From contig JAGVAD010000007.1 in NCBI GenBank assembly GCA_020060465.1, forward strand, positions 124,001-188,000: a DNA stretch of 64,000 bases, read 5' to 3'. Position 1 is the first letter of the stretch, and every line of letters starts with the position of its first letter. The stretch is from Anaerolineales bacterium (GTDB taxonomy: Bacteria > Chloroflexota > Anaerolineae > Anaerolineales > UBA4823). The notes under the pieces were generated by a model that was not told the DNA's origin, made no database searches, and was given only the letters and a program-made list of their open reading frames with translations. This document shows, one piece after another, positions 9,050 through 17,692 of this stretch. The position numbers and the translations under genes were made by a program.

Positions 9050-10147
9050 TTACGGCAAACCAACCCGTTCCATCAGGTCGAAAGTCGCCTCGAAATCGAG
9101 CGCAGCTTTGACGACATCCACAGCAGCCAGACGGAAACCATCCAGCGGCTGCACGCCTTGTCGCAGAGGAACGCCAGCCCGCAGTGGGTATTCATAATTC
9201 AACTCAGCAAACAGATTCTGGCCTTCGGGAGAGATCAGAAAGTCCATGAATGCCTGTGCCGCCGCCAGGTTGTGCGCGCCCTTCACGATCCCCGCCGCCG
9301 TGGCGTTGGTGATCAGTCCGATTTCGCCTTCCCCTTGATCGGGGAAGACAACGCCAACCGGGCTGCCTTCCGCCTGTTGCAAGTAGAAGTAGTAGTGGTT
9401 GACCAACCCGATCTTGAATTCGCCCGATCCAACCGCCTTGCGCACGTCGGTATGCCCGCCAAAGAAGGTTACATCATTGGCAAGCAGACCCTTCAACCAT
9501 TCTTCGGTAGCTTGCTCGCCGAGCAACTGACGCATGGCGGCAATCTGCGCCTGCATCGAGCCATTGGTCGTTCCGGCGGCTGCAATTTGCCCCTTCCATT
9601 TGGCATCCATCAGTTCGAAAATGGACTTGGGCGCTTCCTGCGCCGAAACCAGTTCGGAATTGTACATGATCACCCGCGCCCGGCGGGTCAGCCCGATCCA
9701 GGTCTGATTTGGTCCGATGAACTCGGGCGGGAGTTGATCCGCCTCTGCTGGCAGATAGGATTGAAAAACATCCTGCATCGCCAACGATTGCACGGTGAAC
9801 AACTCCGTTGTAATGAATACGTCTGCCACCGGATTGGCTGCTTCTTCGAGAAGCGCATTGGCCAGTTCGCTGTTGCTGCCTGCTTTGAGTAAGATTTCTA
9901 CATGCGGATGCTTTGTTTTGAACGCATCTATCACAGGCTGGATGAGCGCCTCAGAACGCCCTGAGTAAATCACCAATTTCCCCAGGATGTCATCGCCCGA
10001 CGTTTCGCTGGCCGGCGTTGGTGATCCAACAGCCGTGGAAACCTCGGTTGCGACCGCGGCGGTCACCTGCGCACCAGGCGCTGGCGCGCAACTCGTCAAC
10101 CCCCATACCAATATCGAGAGAATGATAAGGAAACGGTAAAGAGACAT
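9050..10147 (-). CDS. fbpA: Ferric iron ABC transporter, substrate-binding lipoprotein
   Basis: 365 residues. The signal peptide ends in the lipobox LTSC (Cys20), followed by an Ala/Thr/Ser-rich linker to about residue 52, so it is an anchored lipoprotein. The mature part is a periplasmic-binding-protein fold of the iron(III) family, starting LVIYSGRSE; the NHYYFY stretch (about 250) carries the tandem tyrosines that coordinate iron in FbpA proteins. First gene of the importer operon, divergent from a DtxR-family regulator. Confidence 0.88.
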   Translation of the reverse strand: MSLYRFLIILSILVWGLTSCAPAPGAQVTAAVATEVSTAVGSPTPASETSGDDILGKLVIYSGRSEALIQPVIDAFKTKHPHVEILLKAGSNSELANALLEEAANPVADVFITTELFTVQSLAMQDVFQSYLPAEADQLPPEFIGPNQTWIGLTRRARVIMYNSELVSAQEAPKSIFELMDAKWKGQIAAAGTTNGSMQAQIAAMRQLLGEQATEEWLKGLLANDVTFFGGHTDVRKAVGSGEFKIGLVNHYYFYLQQAEGSPVGVVFPDQGEGEIGLITNATAAGIVKGAHNLAAAQAFMDFLISPEGQNLFAELNYEYPLRAGVPLRQGVQPLDGFRLAAVDVVKAALDFEATFDLMERVGLP

Positions 10148-10202
10148 GGTATATTCACCTTTGGATTTGTGATGATCAACTCTGGGCGCGCTGGCTGCAT
10201 TC

Positions 10203-10230
10203 TTGACAACCCTTTTGTATATGATAGAAT
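10203..10230 (+). promoter_or_regulatory. Sigma-70-type promoter for the DtxR-family gene
   Basis: TTGACA at 10203-10208 and TAGAAT at 10225-10230 are separated by 16 bases. Initiation would be near 10237, about 20 bases before the palindromic operator, fitting an autorepressed promoter. Confidence 0.5.
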
Positions 10231-10255
10231 GGCTTAGCGTACCAGAATTCTTGAT

Positions 10256-10271
10256 GTTAGTATATACTAAC
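10256..10271. promoter_or_regulatory. Perfect 16-bp palindrome, probable metalloregulator operator
   Basis: GTTAGTATATACTAAC reads identically on both strands. Its outer TTAG/CTAA arms resemble those of DtxR/IdeR-type boxes. It lies between the divergent iron importer (start 10147) and the DtxR-family regulator (start 10323), so one site could control both. Assignment to this regulator is by position and shape only. Confidence 0.65.
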
Positions 10272-10322
10272 TTTTTCGATTAGTCCAGGTTTTTTTATTA
10301 TTTCTTTCATATTTATATAATT

Positions 10323-11048
10323 ATGTCGCGTCATCCGCTCTCCTCTGCGCCAAAAGGCGATGCGCCGGGAGGCGCTGAAGAACACCGCCCAACCCACACT
10401 GTCGAAGATTATCTGATGACCATGCACGTGATGGAGCGTGATTATGGCGAAATCGTCGCTGCCCGCCTGGCGGAGATGATGGGCGTCGCCCCAGCCACCG
10501 TCGCCATGACCCTCAAGCGCATGGAGCGCGACAACTGGATCACCGGCACAGGCCGTAAAGCTATTCATCTCACCGAGACCGGCCGCCAGGCGGCTCACTC
10601 CGTAACCCGCCGTCACATGTTGACCGAATGGTTGTTGCTGCGCATCCTCAAAGTCCCGCTGCCGTACATCCACGATGAGGCTCATGGTATCGAGCATGCT
10701 ATCTCACCCAGCCTGGAGGAGCGTATGCGTCTCATCCTTGACGACCCGCAAGTATGCCCACACGGCAACCCATTGCCCGGCTATGAACACGTCGTCAGCG
10801 GGTGGGCGCCGCTCACCGAACTGAGCCGGAACGAAAGGGTGACCATCCGCCGCATCCACGAATTTGCCGAGGAAAACCCCGACCTGCTCAATTTTCTCAT
10901 TGAAAATAAGATCCTGCCTGGCGTGGAGGTGCAGGTATTAGACATCCTCCCATTTAATCAAACCGTGACCATTCAGGTGGATAACGCGCCCATCACTCTG
11001 GGTTTCGCCGCTGCCCGCTACATCTTTGCCGAACGCCGCGCACCTTGA
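10323..11048 (+). CDS. DtxR-family iron-dependent repressor
   Basis: 241 residues. N-terminal winged helix (about 20-90, VAPATVAMTLKRMERDNWI is the recognition region), then a dimerisation and metal-binding domain with conserved histidines and acids (HDEAHGIEHAIS), then a C-terminal FeoA/SH3-like domain (about 165-238). Full length for the three-domain IdeR type. Divergent from an iron importer with a palindrome between them, so an iron-loaded repressor of uptake is the simplest reading; manganese specificity (MntR) is the alternative. Confidence 0.85.
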   Translation: MSRHPLSSAPKGDAPGGAEEHRPTHTVEDYLMTMHVMERDYGEIVAARLAEMMGVAPATVAMTLKRMERDNWITGTGRKAIHLTETGRQAAHSVTRRHMLTEWLLLRILKVPLPYIHDEAHGIEHAISPSLEERMRLILDDPQVCPHGNPLPGYEHVVSGWAPLTELSRNERVTIRRIHEFAEENPDLLNFLIENKILPGVEVQVLDILPFNQTVTIQVDNAPITLGFAAARYIFAERRAP

Positions 11049-11416
11049 GCTTGGCCTGAAATCAGTCGCTGTGACAGAAATTACGCCTATCGGTTTACTG
11101 CGCTTTCGCGCGTTTTAGCCTCATCAAGTCTAGCCAAAGTGCACAAAGTTGTGTTATCATAACCCGCCAGGTTTTTTCATTTGGCTGCAATTCTACGTCT
11201 GGTAGTATGTAAGTGTTGTAAAGTGAAGCAGCGCAAGATCGGTCTCACGGAACAATTCAATCCATTGACCAAGCGGGCGCTATCTGCGTCAACCAGGGAT
11301 AAGACATCTCTTTGGGGCGCGGGCGGGGAAATTTTGGGTTATGCGGCATGGAGCCAATGCCCTGGGCTCTACGCCGATCACCACATACCACAATCCAATC
11401 TGACGAGAGGCGAAGA
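11049..11416 (+). promoter_or_regulatory. Long leader region before the pyrophosphatase gene
   Basis: 368 bp without a convincing gene. A GC hairpin with T-run near 11100-11117 may end the DtxR transcript. An AT-rich stretch around 11145-11162 is a possible promoter zone. At 11345-11361 GGCAT/ATGCC forms a stem whose loop GAGCC could pair with GGCTC at 11365-11369; a full riboswitch match was not found. GAGAGG at 11405 is the ribosome site. Confidence 0.35.
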
Positions 11417-13738
11417 ATGAATCTATTTGGACTTGCTCGACATGGACTCAATGCTTTTGAACAGATTGCCGTTCTTGGAGTTGTAGCAACAGCGATCTTC
11501 AGTTTGATCTATGCCTGGTTGCTGCAAAAAATGGTGCTCAAACGCGATAAGGGCGATGAGGAGATGCAGCGAGTGTGGAATGCCATCCGCGTTGGCGCGG
11601 ATAGCTACCTTAACCGGCAGTTGCGCACCATCCTGCCGGCCATTGCCGCACTCACGATCGCGCTCTTCTTCAGCGTCTATATTGTTCCGCCCACTCACGA
11701 GGCAATGGAAGAGTTTCCTCAGAACACCCAGATCATCATTGCCATTGGGCGGACGGTGGCTTTTATTGTTGGCGCGTCCTTTTCGCTGTTGGTGGGGCAA
11801 TTGGGAATGCGCATGGCCATTCAAGGCAATGTGCGCGCCACAGCGGCTTCCCGCAAAGGTTTCAATGAAGCGCTTTCGATCGCTTATTACTCCGGCACGG
11901 TGACAGGTATGCTCACCGATGGCCTGGGGTTGTTGGGCGGCACGATCATCTTCATTATTTTTGGCCGCGCCGCGCCGGACGCCTTGCTGGGCTTTGGCTT
12001 TGGCGGCACATTGATCGCCTTGTTCATGCGCGTGGGCGGCGGCATCTACACCAAAGCTGCTGATGTAGGCGCAGACCTGGTCGGCAAGGTCGAAAAAGAC
12101 ATCCCCGAAGACGATCCGCGCAACGCGGCGGTGGTTGCCGATCTGGTGGGCGATAATGTCGGCGACTGCGCCGGTATGGCAGCCGATATTTTCGAGTCTT
12201 ATGAAGTCACCATTGTTTCGGCGTTGATCCTGGGCATTGCCCTGATGACGATTGATCCGACGCACAGTTTGAAGTGGATTGTGTACCCGCTCATTATCCG
12301 CGGCATCGGCGTAATTAGCTCGATCCTGGGCACTTTCACTGTGCCCATGTGGGAGAAATTCCCCATCAAATTCCTGAGAGCGCACAACGCCGAAGAAGCG
12401 ATGTTCCGCTCTTATGAAGTGTCCAGCATCAACACCATCCTGTTTTCCTTCCTGGTAGCCATTCTATACGCCGGCGACTGGCGTCTGGCAATGCTCACCA
12501 CCATTGGCGTTGGTCTGGCGGTTTCCTTCAACCCGCTGACTTCCTACTTTACTTCGGCGACGAAGCCGCCGGTGCGCGAGATTGTGGATTCGACAGATAC
12601 CGGCCCGGCCACGACGATTCTATCTGGTCTGGCGGTAGGCATGGAATCCAGCGTTTGGGCGCTGATCGTGATTGCGATCAGCTTTGTCTTCGCCTTGATG
12701 CTTTATAGCGGCGAAGGCGCGTTGTATGTGTTATACGCTGTGGCGATGATCGGCATTGGTATGCTCAGCCACACCGGCAATAATGTTGCCATGGACTCTT
12801 ACGGCCCGATTTCGGACAACGCCAATGGCATCGGCGAGATGGCTTGGGGCGGGTTGAACGACCCTGAAACCCGCCAGGCGCGCCAGGTGATGGCTGATCT
12901 GGATGCGGTGGGCAACACCACCAAGGCCATCACCAAAGGCATTGCCATCGCCTCTGCGGTGATCGCCGCGGTCAGCCTGTTTGCTTCTTACATCACAGAT
13001 GTCGGCAGAGTCCAGGCTTCGCTGGGTGTGCCGGTGTTGGATTCCATCCGCGTTTCTGAGACGGATGTCTTTGTGGGCTTTTTGCTGGGCGGCGCGCTGC
13101 CATGGTTGTTCAGTTCGCTTTCTATCCGCGCGGTCAGCCGCGCCGCGGGCGAGATTGTGCAAGAGGTGCGCCGTCAGTTCCGCATCCCCGGCGTGATGGA
13201 AGGCACAACCACCCCGGATTACGCCCGTGTGGTGAGCATTTCGACCACTTCTGCTCAGAAGGAATTGATCCCGCTAGCAGCCATTGCTGTGTTGACCCCC
13301 TTGCTGGTGGGCATGATCCTGGGCGTGGAAGCGCTGGGCGGTTTTCTTGCCGGGGTGATCTTGTGCGGGCAGTTGCTGGCGGTGTTCATGGCGAACGGCG
13401 GCGGCGCATGGGACAACGCCAAGAAAGCCATCGAGGATGAACCACGCGACCTGGCGAAGAACACCGGCAAGGGCTCCGAGCGGCATAAGGCTGGCGTGGT
13501 GGGCGACACCGTCGGCGATCCATTGAAAGATACAGCCGGACCGGCGCTGAACCCGATGATCAAGGTAGTGAATCTGGTCTCTTTGCTGGCCGCCCCGATT
13601 TTGGTCTCGAATTCCAATCTGGGAATAGGTGGTTGGCTGGTGGTAGGCGTGTTGCTCCTGGGTGTGGTGTGGAGCATCTCTCGCAGCAAGAAACCTGCCC
13701 CCAAGCTCAAAGCAGCAGAACCAACGCTGGGCGATTAA
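11417..13738 (+). CDS. hppA: Membrane-bound H+-translocating pyrophosphatase
   Basis: The start is the ATG at 11417, preceded by GAGAGG; an upstream in-frame extension has no support. 773 residues, about 16 membrane helices. It couples PPi hydrolysis to proton pumping across the cytoplasmic membrane. The substrate motif DVGADLVGKVE and the following DNVGDCAGMAAD acidic cluster are intact, as is the C-terminal mirror motif DTVGDPLKDTAGP. Lysine in GNTTKAITKG is the residue reported to mark potassium-independent enzymes (alanine in K+-dependent ones). Probably monocistronic, with a long leader. Confidence 0.95.
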   Translation: MNLFGLARHGLNAFEQIAVLGVVATAIFSLIYAWLLQKMVLKRDKGDEEMQRVWNAIRVGADSYLNRQLRTILPAIAALTIALFFSVYIVPPTHEAMEEFPQNTQIIIAIGRTVAFIVGASFSLLVGQLGMRMAIQGNVRATAASRKGFNEALSIAYYSGTVTGMLTDGLGLLGGTIIFIIFGRAAPDALLGFGFGGTLIALFMRVGGGIYTKAADVGADLVGKVEKDIPEDDPRNAAVVADLVGDNVGDCAGMAADIFESYEVTIVSALILGIALMTIDPTHSLKWIVYPLIIRGIGVISSILGTFTVPMWEKFPIKFLRAHNAEEAMFRSYEVSSINTILFSFLVAILYAGDWRLAMLTTIGVGLAVSFNPLTSYFTSATKPPVREIVDSTDTGPATTILSGLAVGMESSVWALIVIAISFVFALMLYSGEGALYVLYAVAMIGIGMLSHTGNNVAMDSYGPISDNANGIGEMAWGGLNDPETRQARQVMADLDAVGNTTKAITKGIAIASAVIAAVSLFASYITDVGRVQASLGVPVLDSIRVSETDVFVGFLLGGALPWLFSSLSIRAVSRAAGEIVQEVRRQFRIPGVMEGTTTPDYARVVSISTTSAQKELIPLAAIAVLTPLLVGMILGVEALGGFLAGVILCGQLLAVFMANGGGAWDNAKKAIEDEPRDLAKNTGKGSERHKAGVVGDTVGDPLKDTAGPALNPMIKVVNLVSLLAAPILVSNSNLGIGGWLVVGVLLLGVVWSISRSKKPAPKLKAAEPTLGD

Positions 13739-13756
13739 GCTCTTTTTCGATTTGGC

Positions 13757-13798
13757 GCTGCGTGGACGGCAGATCAAAAGGCTTGCCGTTCACGCAGC
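13757..13798 (+). terminator. Strong hairpin downstream of hppA
   Basis: GCTGCGTGGACGGCA pairs with TGCCGTTCACGCAGC (15 positions, one G-T pair) around a 12-base loop, 19 bp after the hppA stop. There is no T-run behind it, so it could protect the 3' end or end transcription inefficiently. Confidence 0.5.
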
Positions 13799-13953
13799 GG
13801 TAACCAGTTTTCCGACGCGCTTGACGGAGTTCGATGCCTGCGAGTATAATCGGCGCTAATTGTTCTAACAACTGAATACCGGGCAACCAGCGCAAGGCCC
13901 GCGCAGAGGCGTGGGTGACGAGGAGGAGGTTCCTCGCCGCGAGGCGGGGCTAA

Positions 13954-14207
13954 AGCCAGTCGTGCGACGACCTGGCTGAAAATCGAAAGATCAGCGGATG
14001 CCTCCTGGAGCCGCCATGCTCCAATATTTGCCCCTCAGCAACAAGCAATGTGGAAACCGGCTTGGGCAACCAACCGACAGAGCATATTGCAGTGGCCACC
14101 GCTGGCATAACGCGCCAGCGATGATGTGAACTTGAGGGGCGCTCCGCTTCTTTAATGCTTGCATGATGCCAGGCTTGACCTGTGGAGCACGCCCAGCGTG
14201 CTTTTTT
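13954..14207 (+). ncRNA. Candidate structured RNA, 6S-like rod
   Basis: The gap before the glutamate synthase gene is rich in nested hairpins. Long-range pairs CCTGG(14004)/CCAGG(14169), CATGC(14015)/GCATG(14161) and GCCCCTCA(14030)/TGAGGGGC(14133) close a rod with internal bubbles. Inside are CGG-TTGG-[GCAA]-CCAA-CCG at 14058-14076 and GCTGGC/GCCAGC at 14101-14119. Upstream are AGCCAG/CTGGCT (13954-13977) and ATC-[GAAA]-GAT (13982-13991). A terminator ends it. A rod of about 200 nt with a central bubble is 6S-like, but no family was matched; a riboswitch for the next gene is the alternative. Confidence 0.4.
14186..14207 (+). terminator. Rho-independent terminator before glutamate synthase gene
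   Basis: AGCACGC, loop CCA, GCGTGCT then TTTTT: a perfect 7-bp stem with T-run. It lies 44 bp before the start codon, so it ends a small RNA or acts as an attenuator for the downstream gene. Confidence 0.85.
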
Positions 14208-14251
14208 GTTATTAACTGGTCGCTGCGAAAAGCGTCATAGGAGTCCCACAT

Positions 14252-16741
14252 ATGTCTGCTCATCCTGTTCGTTATCATATTGAAACTCAATTCGCTCCAC
14301 CTCCGCCGACTGGCTATCCGGCGCAGTTTCAATTGGATGAGGGCGGCGCGTACGTCAAATATGGGCATCCGGTGTTCGCTGGTTCATCGCAGCGCGGGGA
14401 TGATTATTGGACGGCGGAATTGATCACGCAGACCTGGTATCAGGCGGAAACCGGGCGTATCCCCATCTCTGGTGCAGGTTATGGCGGCAAATTTGCCGGC
14501 AAGGGCTTTGACGGCATCTGGCTGGATATGAGCGAAATCGTGCGCCCCACGCGGGATGGCATCCATGGCCGCGAATATATCTCTACTCAGGTGGATCTGG
14601 GCGGCGGCGTTGATCGGCTGACGTTCAACGAGCAGGGAGAAATTGTCACCGACCTGCCTCCCGCCATACCTTTGACTATCCCTATCTTGCTGGGACCGTT
14701 GCCAATACCTCTGCCTGGGCGCGGCGCTCTGCTGGCTCTGGCGCAAGCCGCCGCCCGTTTGCAGACTCTGGCGGTGATCTCTGTCGAGGACTTTGGTCAG
14801 GATTTGGTGCAATGGGGCGAGCAACTGGCGCCGCGGGTGTCCGCTCAGACTTTGACCAGCCTGCCCCAAGACTGGAACTTCCGCTACTTAGAGATAGACG
14901 ACGATCACCCAGAGGTGGTCATCCCGGCGATCCATCAGGCGCGTCTGCGTTGGCCGCAGGCAGTGATCGGCGTTCGGCTGGCGCTGTCGCCGCAGGCAGC
15001 TCAATCTGCATTGGCTTTGATGGAGGCTGGCGCGACAGTAATTCACCTTTACGCAGATGAGATTGGGCAAGACCTTGCTGGGCGTAGCCTGCCAGAGGCT
15101 GTGCGTGAAGTGCACACCTGGCTGGTAGAGCGCGCACAGCGCGATCGGGTTTGTTTGGTGGTCAGCGGAGGCGTCGGCGCCGCCGAACATGTGGCGAAAA
15201 TCATCGCTTGCGGCGCGGACCTGGCGGCGATTGATTTTGTGCTGCAAGTTGCCTGGGGCTGCGCCCTTTGGGCGGATAAGGGTCGCTGTCTGGTGGAAAC
15301 ACAGGGGCTTGATCCAGCTTGGGGCGCGCAACGCATTGCAAACCTGATTAACGGTTGGCGCGATCAATTGTTGGAGGCGCTGGGCGCGATGGGGATGCGC
15401 GAGGCGCGGCGTCTGCGTGGAGAGAGCGGTCGCATCATCTGGCATGACCGGGAGGAAGAGACTTTCAAAGCCTATCTGGGCGGACGCGCTTCGCGTTCGC
15501 GCTATTCCCGGTTGGCGCAGCCCAATGGCGGCGAGGGGGATTTTCGCTGGCCGACAGCGTTACTATTGAGCACGCAGCAACAAGCGCGCAGCGGCCAGGC
15601 TCCTGGCGGCGAGTTAGAGTATCGCATCGGCGCATCCGATGGCGGTTTTGACCGTTTGGCTTTCGCCTTTGAGTTGGAACACGACCCGCGCCAGGTTCCC
15701 TGGGAGGATCCCGCTGGCTTTGATCTGCGTTTGAGGCTTAATCGCCGTGAACCTGCCCGACCGGCTCTGACTCTGCCGCTGCCCTGGTATGGGGCCGGCA
15801 TGTCTTACGGCAGCATCAGCCTGCCGGTGATGTTGGCGCGCGCCCGCGCGGCGCAGCATTTGGGCATCTTGATCTCTACTGGGGAAGGCGGTTATCCAGA
15901 TGAGCTGGAGCCTTACGCGGATCATATCATCACCCAGGTAGCCACCGGGTTGTTTGGCGTGAGCGAGGCGACCATCCAGCGCGCCCCAATGGTGGAAATT
16001 AAATACGCGCAGGGCGCCAAACCTGGTTTGGGAGGCCACCTGCTGGGTAACAAAAATACGGATACGGTCGCTCGCTTGCGTGAAGCAGTGATGGGCACTT
16101 CGCTGTTTTCTCCCTTCCCTTTTCATAGCGTGTATTCGGTGGAAGACCACAAAAAGCATGTGGACTGGCTGAAGCAGATCAACCCGCGCGCCTTGATTAG
16201 CGTCAAAGTCTCCACCCCGACGGATATAGATATGGTGGCGGTCGGCTCTTATTATGCGGGAGCGCACGTCATTCACCTGGATGGAGCCTATGGTGGCACG
16301 GGCGCTGCGCCGGAGATCGCCAAAAAGAATATCGCCATGCCCATCGAATATGCCATTCCGAAAGTGCACCGCTTTTTGGAAGCGGAAGGAGTGCGCGACG
16401 AAGTGACTTTGATGGCTTCCGGCGGTTTGCGCACTGTCTGGGATGCGGCCAAAGCCATCGCCCTGGGCGCTGACGGCGTTATTCTGGGGACGGCGGAACT
16501 GGTGGCGCTGGGCTGCATCCGCATTGCACAGTGTGAAAAAGGTTTGGGTTGCCCATTTGGCATCACCACCACCAACCCTGAACGCGCCAAACTGATTGAT
16601 GCAGACGTGGGTTTTCAGCGCATTGTGAACCTGTACACTTCCTGGCTATGGCAGCTTGCCGGTATCTTACGCATACTGGGTTTGCGTTCGATTAGCGAGT
16701 TGCGCGGACGCAGTGATTTATTGGTGTATTTAGGAGACTAA
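14252..16741 (+). CDS. Glutamate synthase FMN-barrel subunit with extra N-terminal barrel-like half
   Basis: 829 residues. The C-terminal half (about 500-829) is the FMN-binding barrel of GltB: LPWYGAGMSYGSIS, GEGGYP, the long KPGLGGHLLGNK loop, HLDGAYGGTGAAP, GGLRTVWD. Three cysteines in CIRIAQCEKGLGCPFG fit the iron-sulfur cluster site, with spacing x5/x5. The N-terminal half (about 60-430) looks like a degenerate second barrel ending MREARRLRGESG, echoing LRSISELRGRSD at the true C-terminus. The glutaminase half is encoded separately at 18636. Ribosome site TAGGAG before the ATG. Confidence 0.8.
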   Translation: MSAHPVRYHIETQFAPPPPTGYPAQFQLDEGGAYVKYGHPVFAGSSQRGDDYWTAELITQTWYQAETGRIPISGAGYGGKFAGKGFDGIWLDMSEIVRPTRDGIHGREYISTQVDLGGGVDRLTFNEQGEIVTDLPPAIPLTIPILLGPLPIPLPGRGALLALAQAAARLQTLAVISVEDFGQDLVQWGEQLAPRVSAQTLTSLPQDWNFRYLEIDDDHPEVVIPAIHQARLRWPQAVIGVRLALSPQAAQSALALMEAGATVIHLYADEIGQDLAGRSLPEAVREVHTWLVERAQRDRVCLVVSGGVGAAEHVAKIIACGADLAAIDFVLQVAWGCALWADKGRCLVETQGLDPAWGAQRIANLINGWRDQLLEALGAMGMREARRLRGESGRIIWHDREEETFKAYLGGRASRSRYSRLAQPNGGEGDFRWPTALLLSTQQQARSGQAPGGELEYRIGASDGGFDRLAFAFELEHDPRQVPWEDPAGFDLRLRLNRREPARPALTLPLPWYGAGMSYGSISLPVMLARARAAQHLGILISTGEGGYPDELEPYADHIITQVATGLFGVSEATIQRAPMVEIKYAQGAKPGLGGHLLGNKNTDTVARLREAVMGTSLFSPFPFHSVYSVEDHKKHVDWLKQINPRALISVKVSTPTDIDMVAVGSYYAGAHVIHLDGAYGGTGAAPEIAKKNIAMPIEYAIPKVHRFLEAEGVRDEVTLMASGGLRTVWDAAKAIALGADGVILGTAELVALGCIRIAQCEKGLGCPFGITTTNPERAKLIDADVGFQRIVNLYTSWLWQLAGILRILGLRSISELRGRSDLLVYLGD

Positions 16742-16822
16742 ATGCGCAAGAATCGGGTGGTGGTGCGCCCATTTCTCTCTTAAAATGAGGCAGTTAGAAA
16801 CACCCGTTATTGGAGGATTTCG

Positions 16823-17692
16823 ATGATCCCGACAGCAGAGTCAATGGTGAGTTATCAGCAGCTTTCAGAAGATTATCAGCGCGTCGAGCTGGCGCTGGCT
16901 TATCTGGAAGAACATTATCAGGAACAACCTTCTTTAGCGTCTATCGCCGAATACATTGGTCTGAGCGAGTATCATTTTCAACGTTTATTCACCCGCTGGG
17001 TGGGGATCAGTCCCAAACGTTTCCTGCAATATCTAACGAAGGAACACGCTAAAGAATTGTTAGATCGTTGCGTTCCGGTATTGGACGTGGCCTATGAAAC
17101 CGGTTTATCTGGCCCGGGGAGATTGCATGATCTGTTTGTTCATTGCGAGGCGGTGACGCCCGGCGAATATAAGCTGCATGGGCAGGGGTTGACTATTCAT
17201 TACGGCTTTCATCCCAGCCCATTTGGCGAATGCCTGCTTGGGGTGACCGAGCGTGGGATATGCGGCCTGGCGTTCGTCAACCAGGGCAATCGGCTTGATG
17301 CGTTCAACGATTTTCGCCGCCGCTGGAAGAATGCCCGGCTGGTTGAGGACGCGCGCCAAACTGCGCCCATCGTTGAGCGAGTTTTCTCCCCCACGCCGAC
17401 GGCTAATGGTTCGTCTTTGAAGCTTTACCTTAACGGTACTAATTTCCAAATCAAGGTCTGGGAGGCATTGCTGCGCATACCACCTGGCAGCGTAACAACC
17501 TATCAGCAGATCGCCGAAGGAATTGGTATGCCCGGCGCGGCGCGCGCGGTGGGGCAGGCGGTAGGCTCAAACCCCGTCGCGTATATCATCCCTTGCCACC
17601 GCGTTATTCGTAAGATGGGCGTCATTGGCGGCTATCGTTGGGGTTCAACACGTAAGAAAGCTATTTTGGGTTGGGAGATGGCCAGAACATGA
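16823..17692 (+). CDS. AraC-type HTH fused to methylguanine-DNA methyltransferase (Ada-like)
   Basis: 289 residues. Residues about 15-110 are an AraC-type double helix-turn-helix (IAEYIGLSEYHFQRLFTRWVGISP). Residues about 130-285 are an O6-alkylguanine-DNA alkyltransferase with the acceptor cysteine in PCHRV (Cys258) and the RAVGQAVGSNP helix. The zinc-cysteine N-domain of E. coli Ada, which senses phosphotriesters, is absent. GGAGG 8 bases before the ATG. The next gene starts inside its stop codon (ATGA), so they are translated together. Confidence 0.88.
   Translation: MIPTAESMVSYQQLSEDYQRVELALAYLEEHYQEQPSLASIAEYIGLSEYHFQRLFTRWVGISPKRFLQYLTKEHAKELLDRCVPVLDVAYETGLSGPGRLHDLFVHCEAVTPGEYKLHGQGLTIHYGFHPSPFGECLLGVTERGICGLAFVNQGNRLDAFNDFRRRWKNARLVEDARQTAPIVERVFSPTPTANGSSLKLYLNGTNFQIKVWEALLRIPPGSVTTYQQIAEGIGMPGAARAVGQAVGSNPVAYIIPCHRVIRKMGVIGGYRWGSTRKKAILGWEMART

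Noticed and set aside
7371-10147. Thiamine or tungstate specificity for the ABC importer
   Set aside because: The tandem-tyrosine motif of the binding protein and the divergent DtxR regulator with a palindrome favour iron.
11340-11375. Stem-loop before hppA resembling the fluoride riboswitch pseudoknot (loop GAGCC, later GGCTCTAC)
   Set aside because: The AAAC block, P3 and TGAT elements are missing and there is no terminator overlapping the 3' strand, so the resemblance is only partial.
11423-12385. Minus-strand open frame (320 codons) inside hppA
   Set aside because: His/Gln/Arg-rich composition typical of antisense frames of a GC-rich membrane-protein gene.
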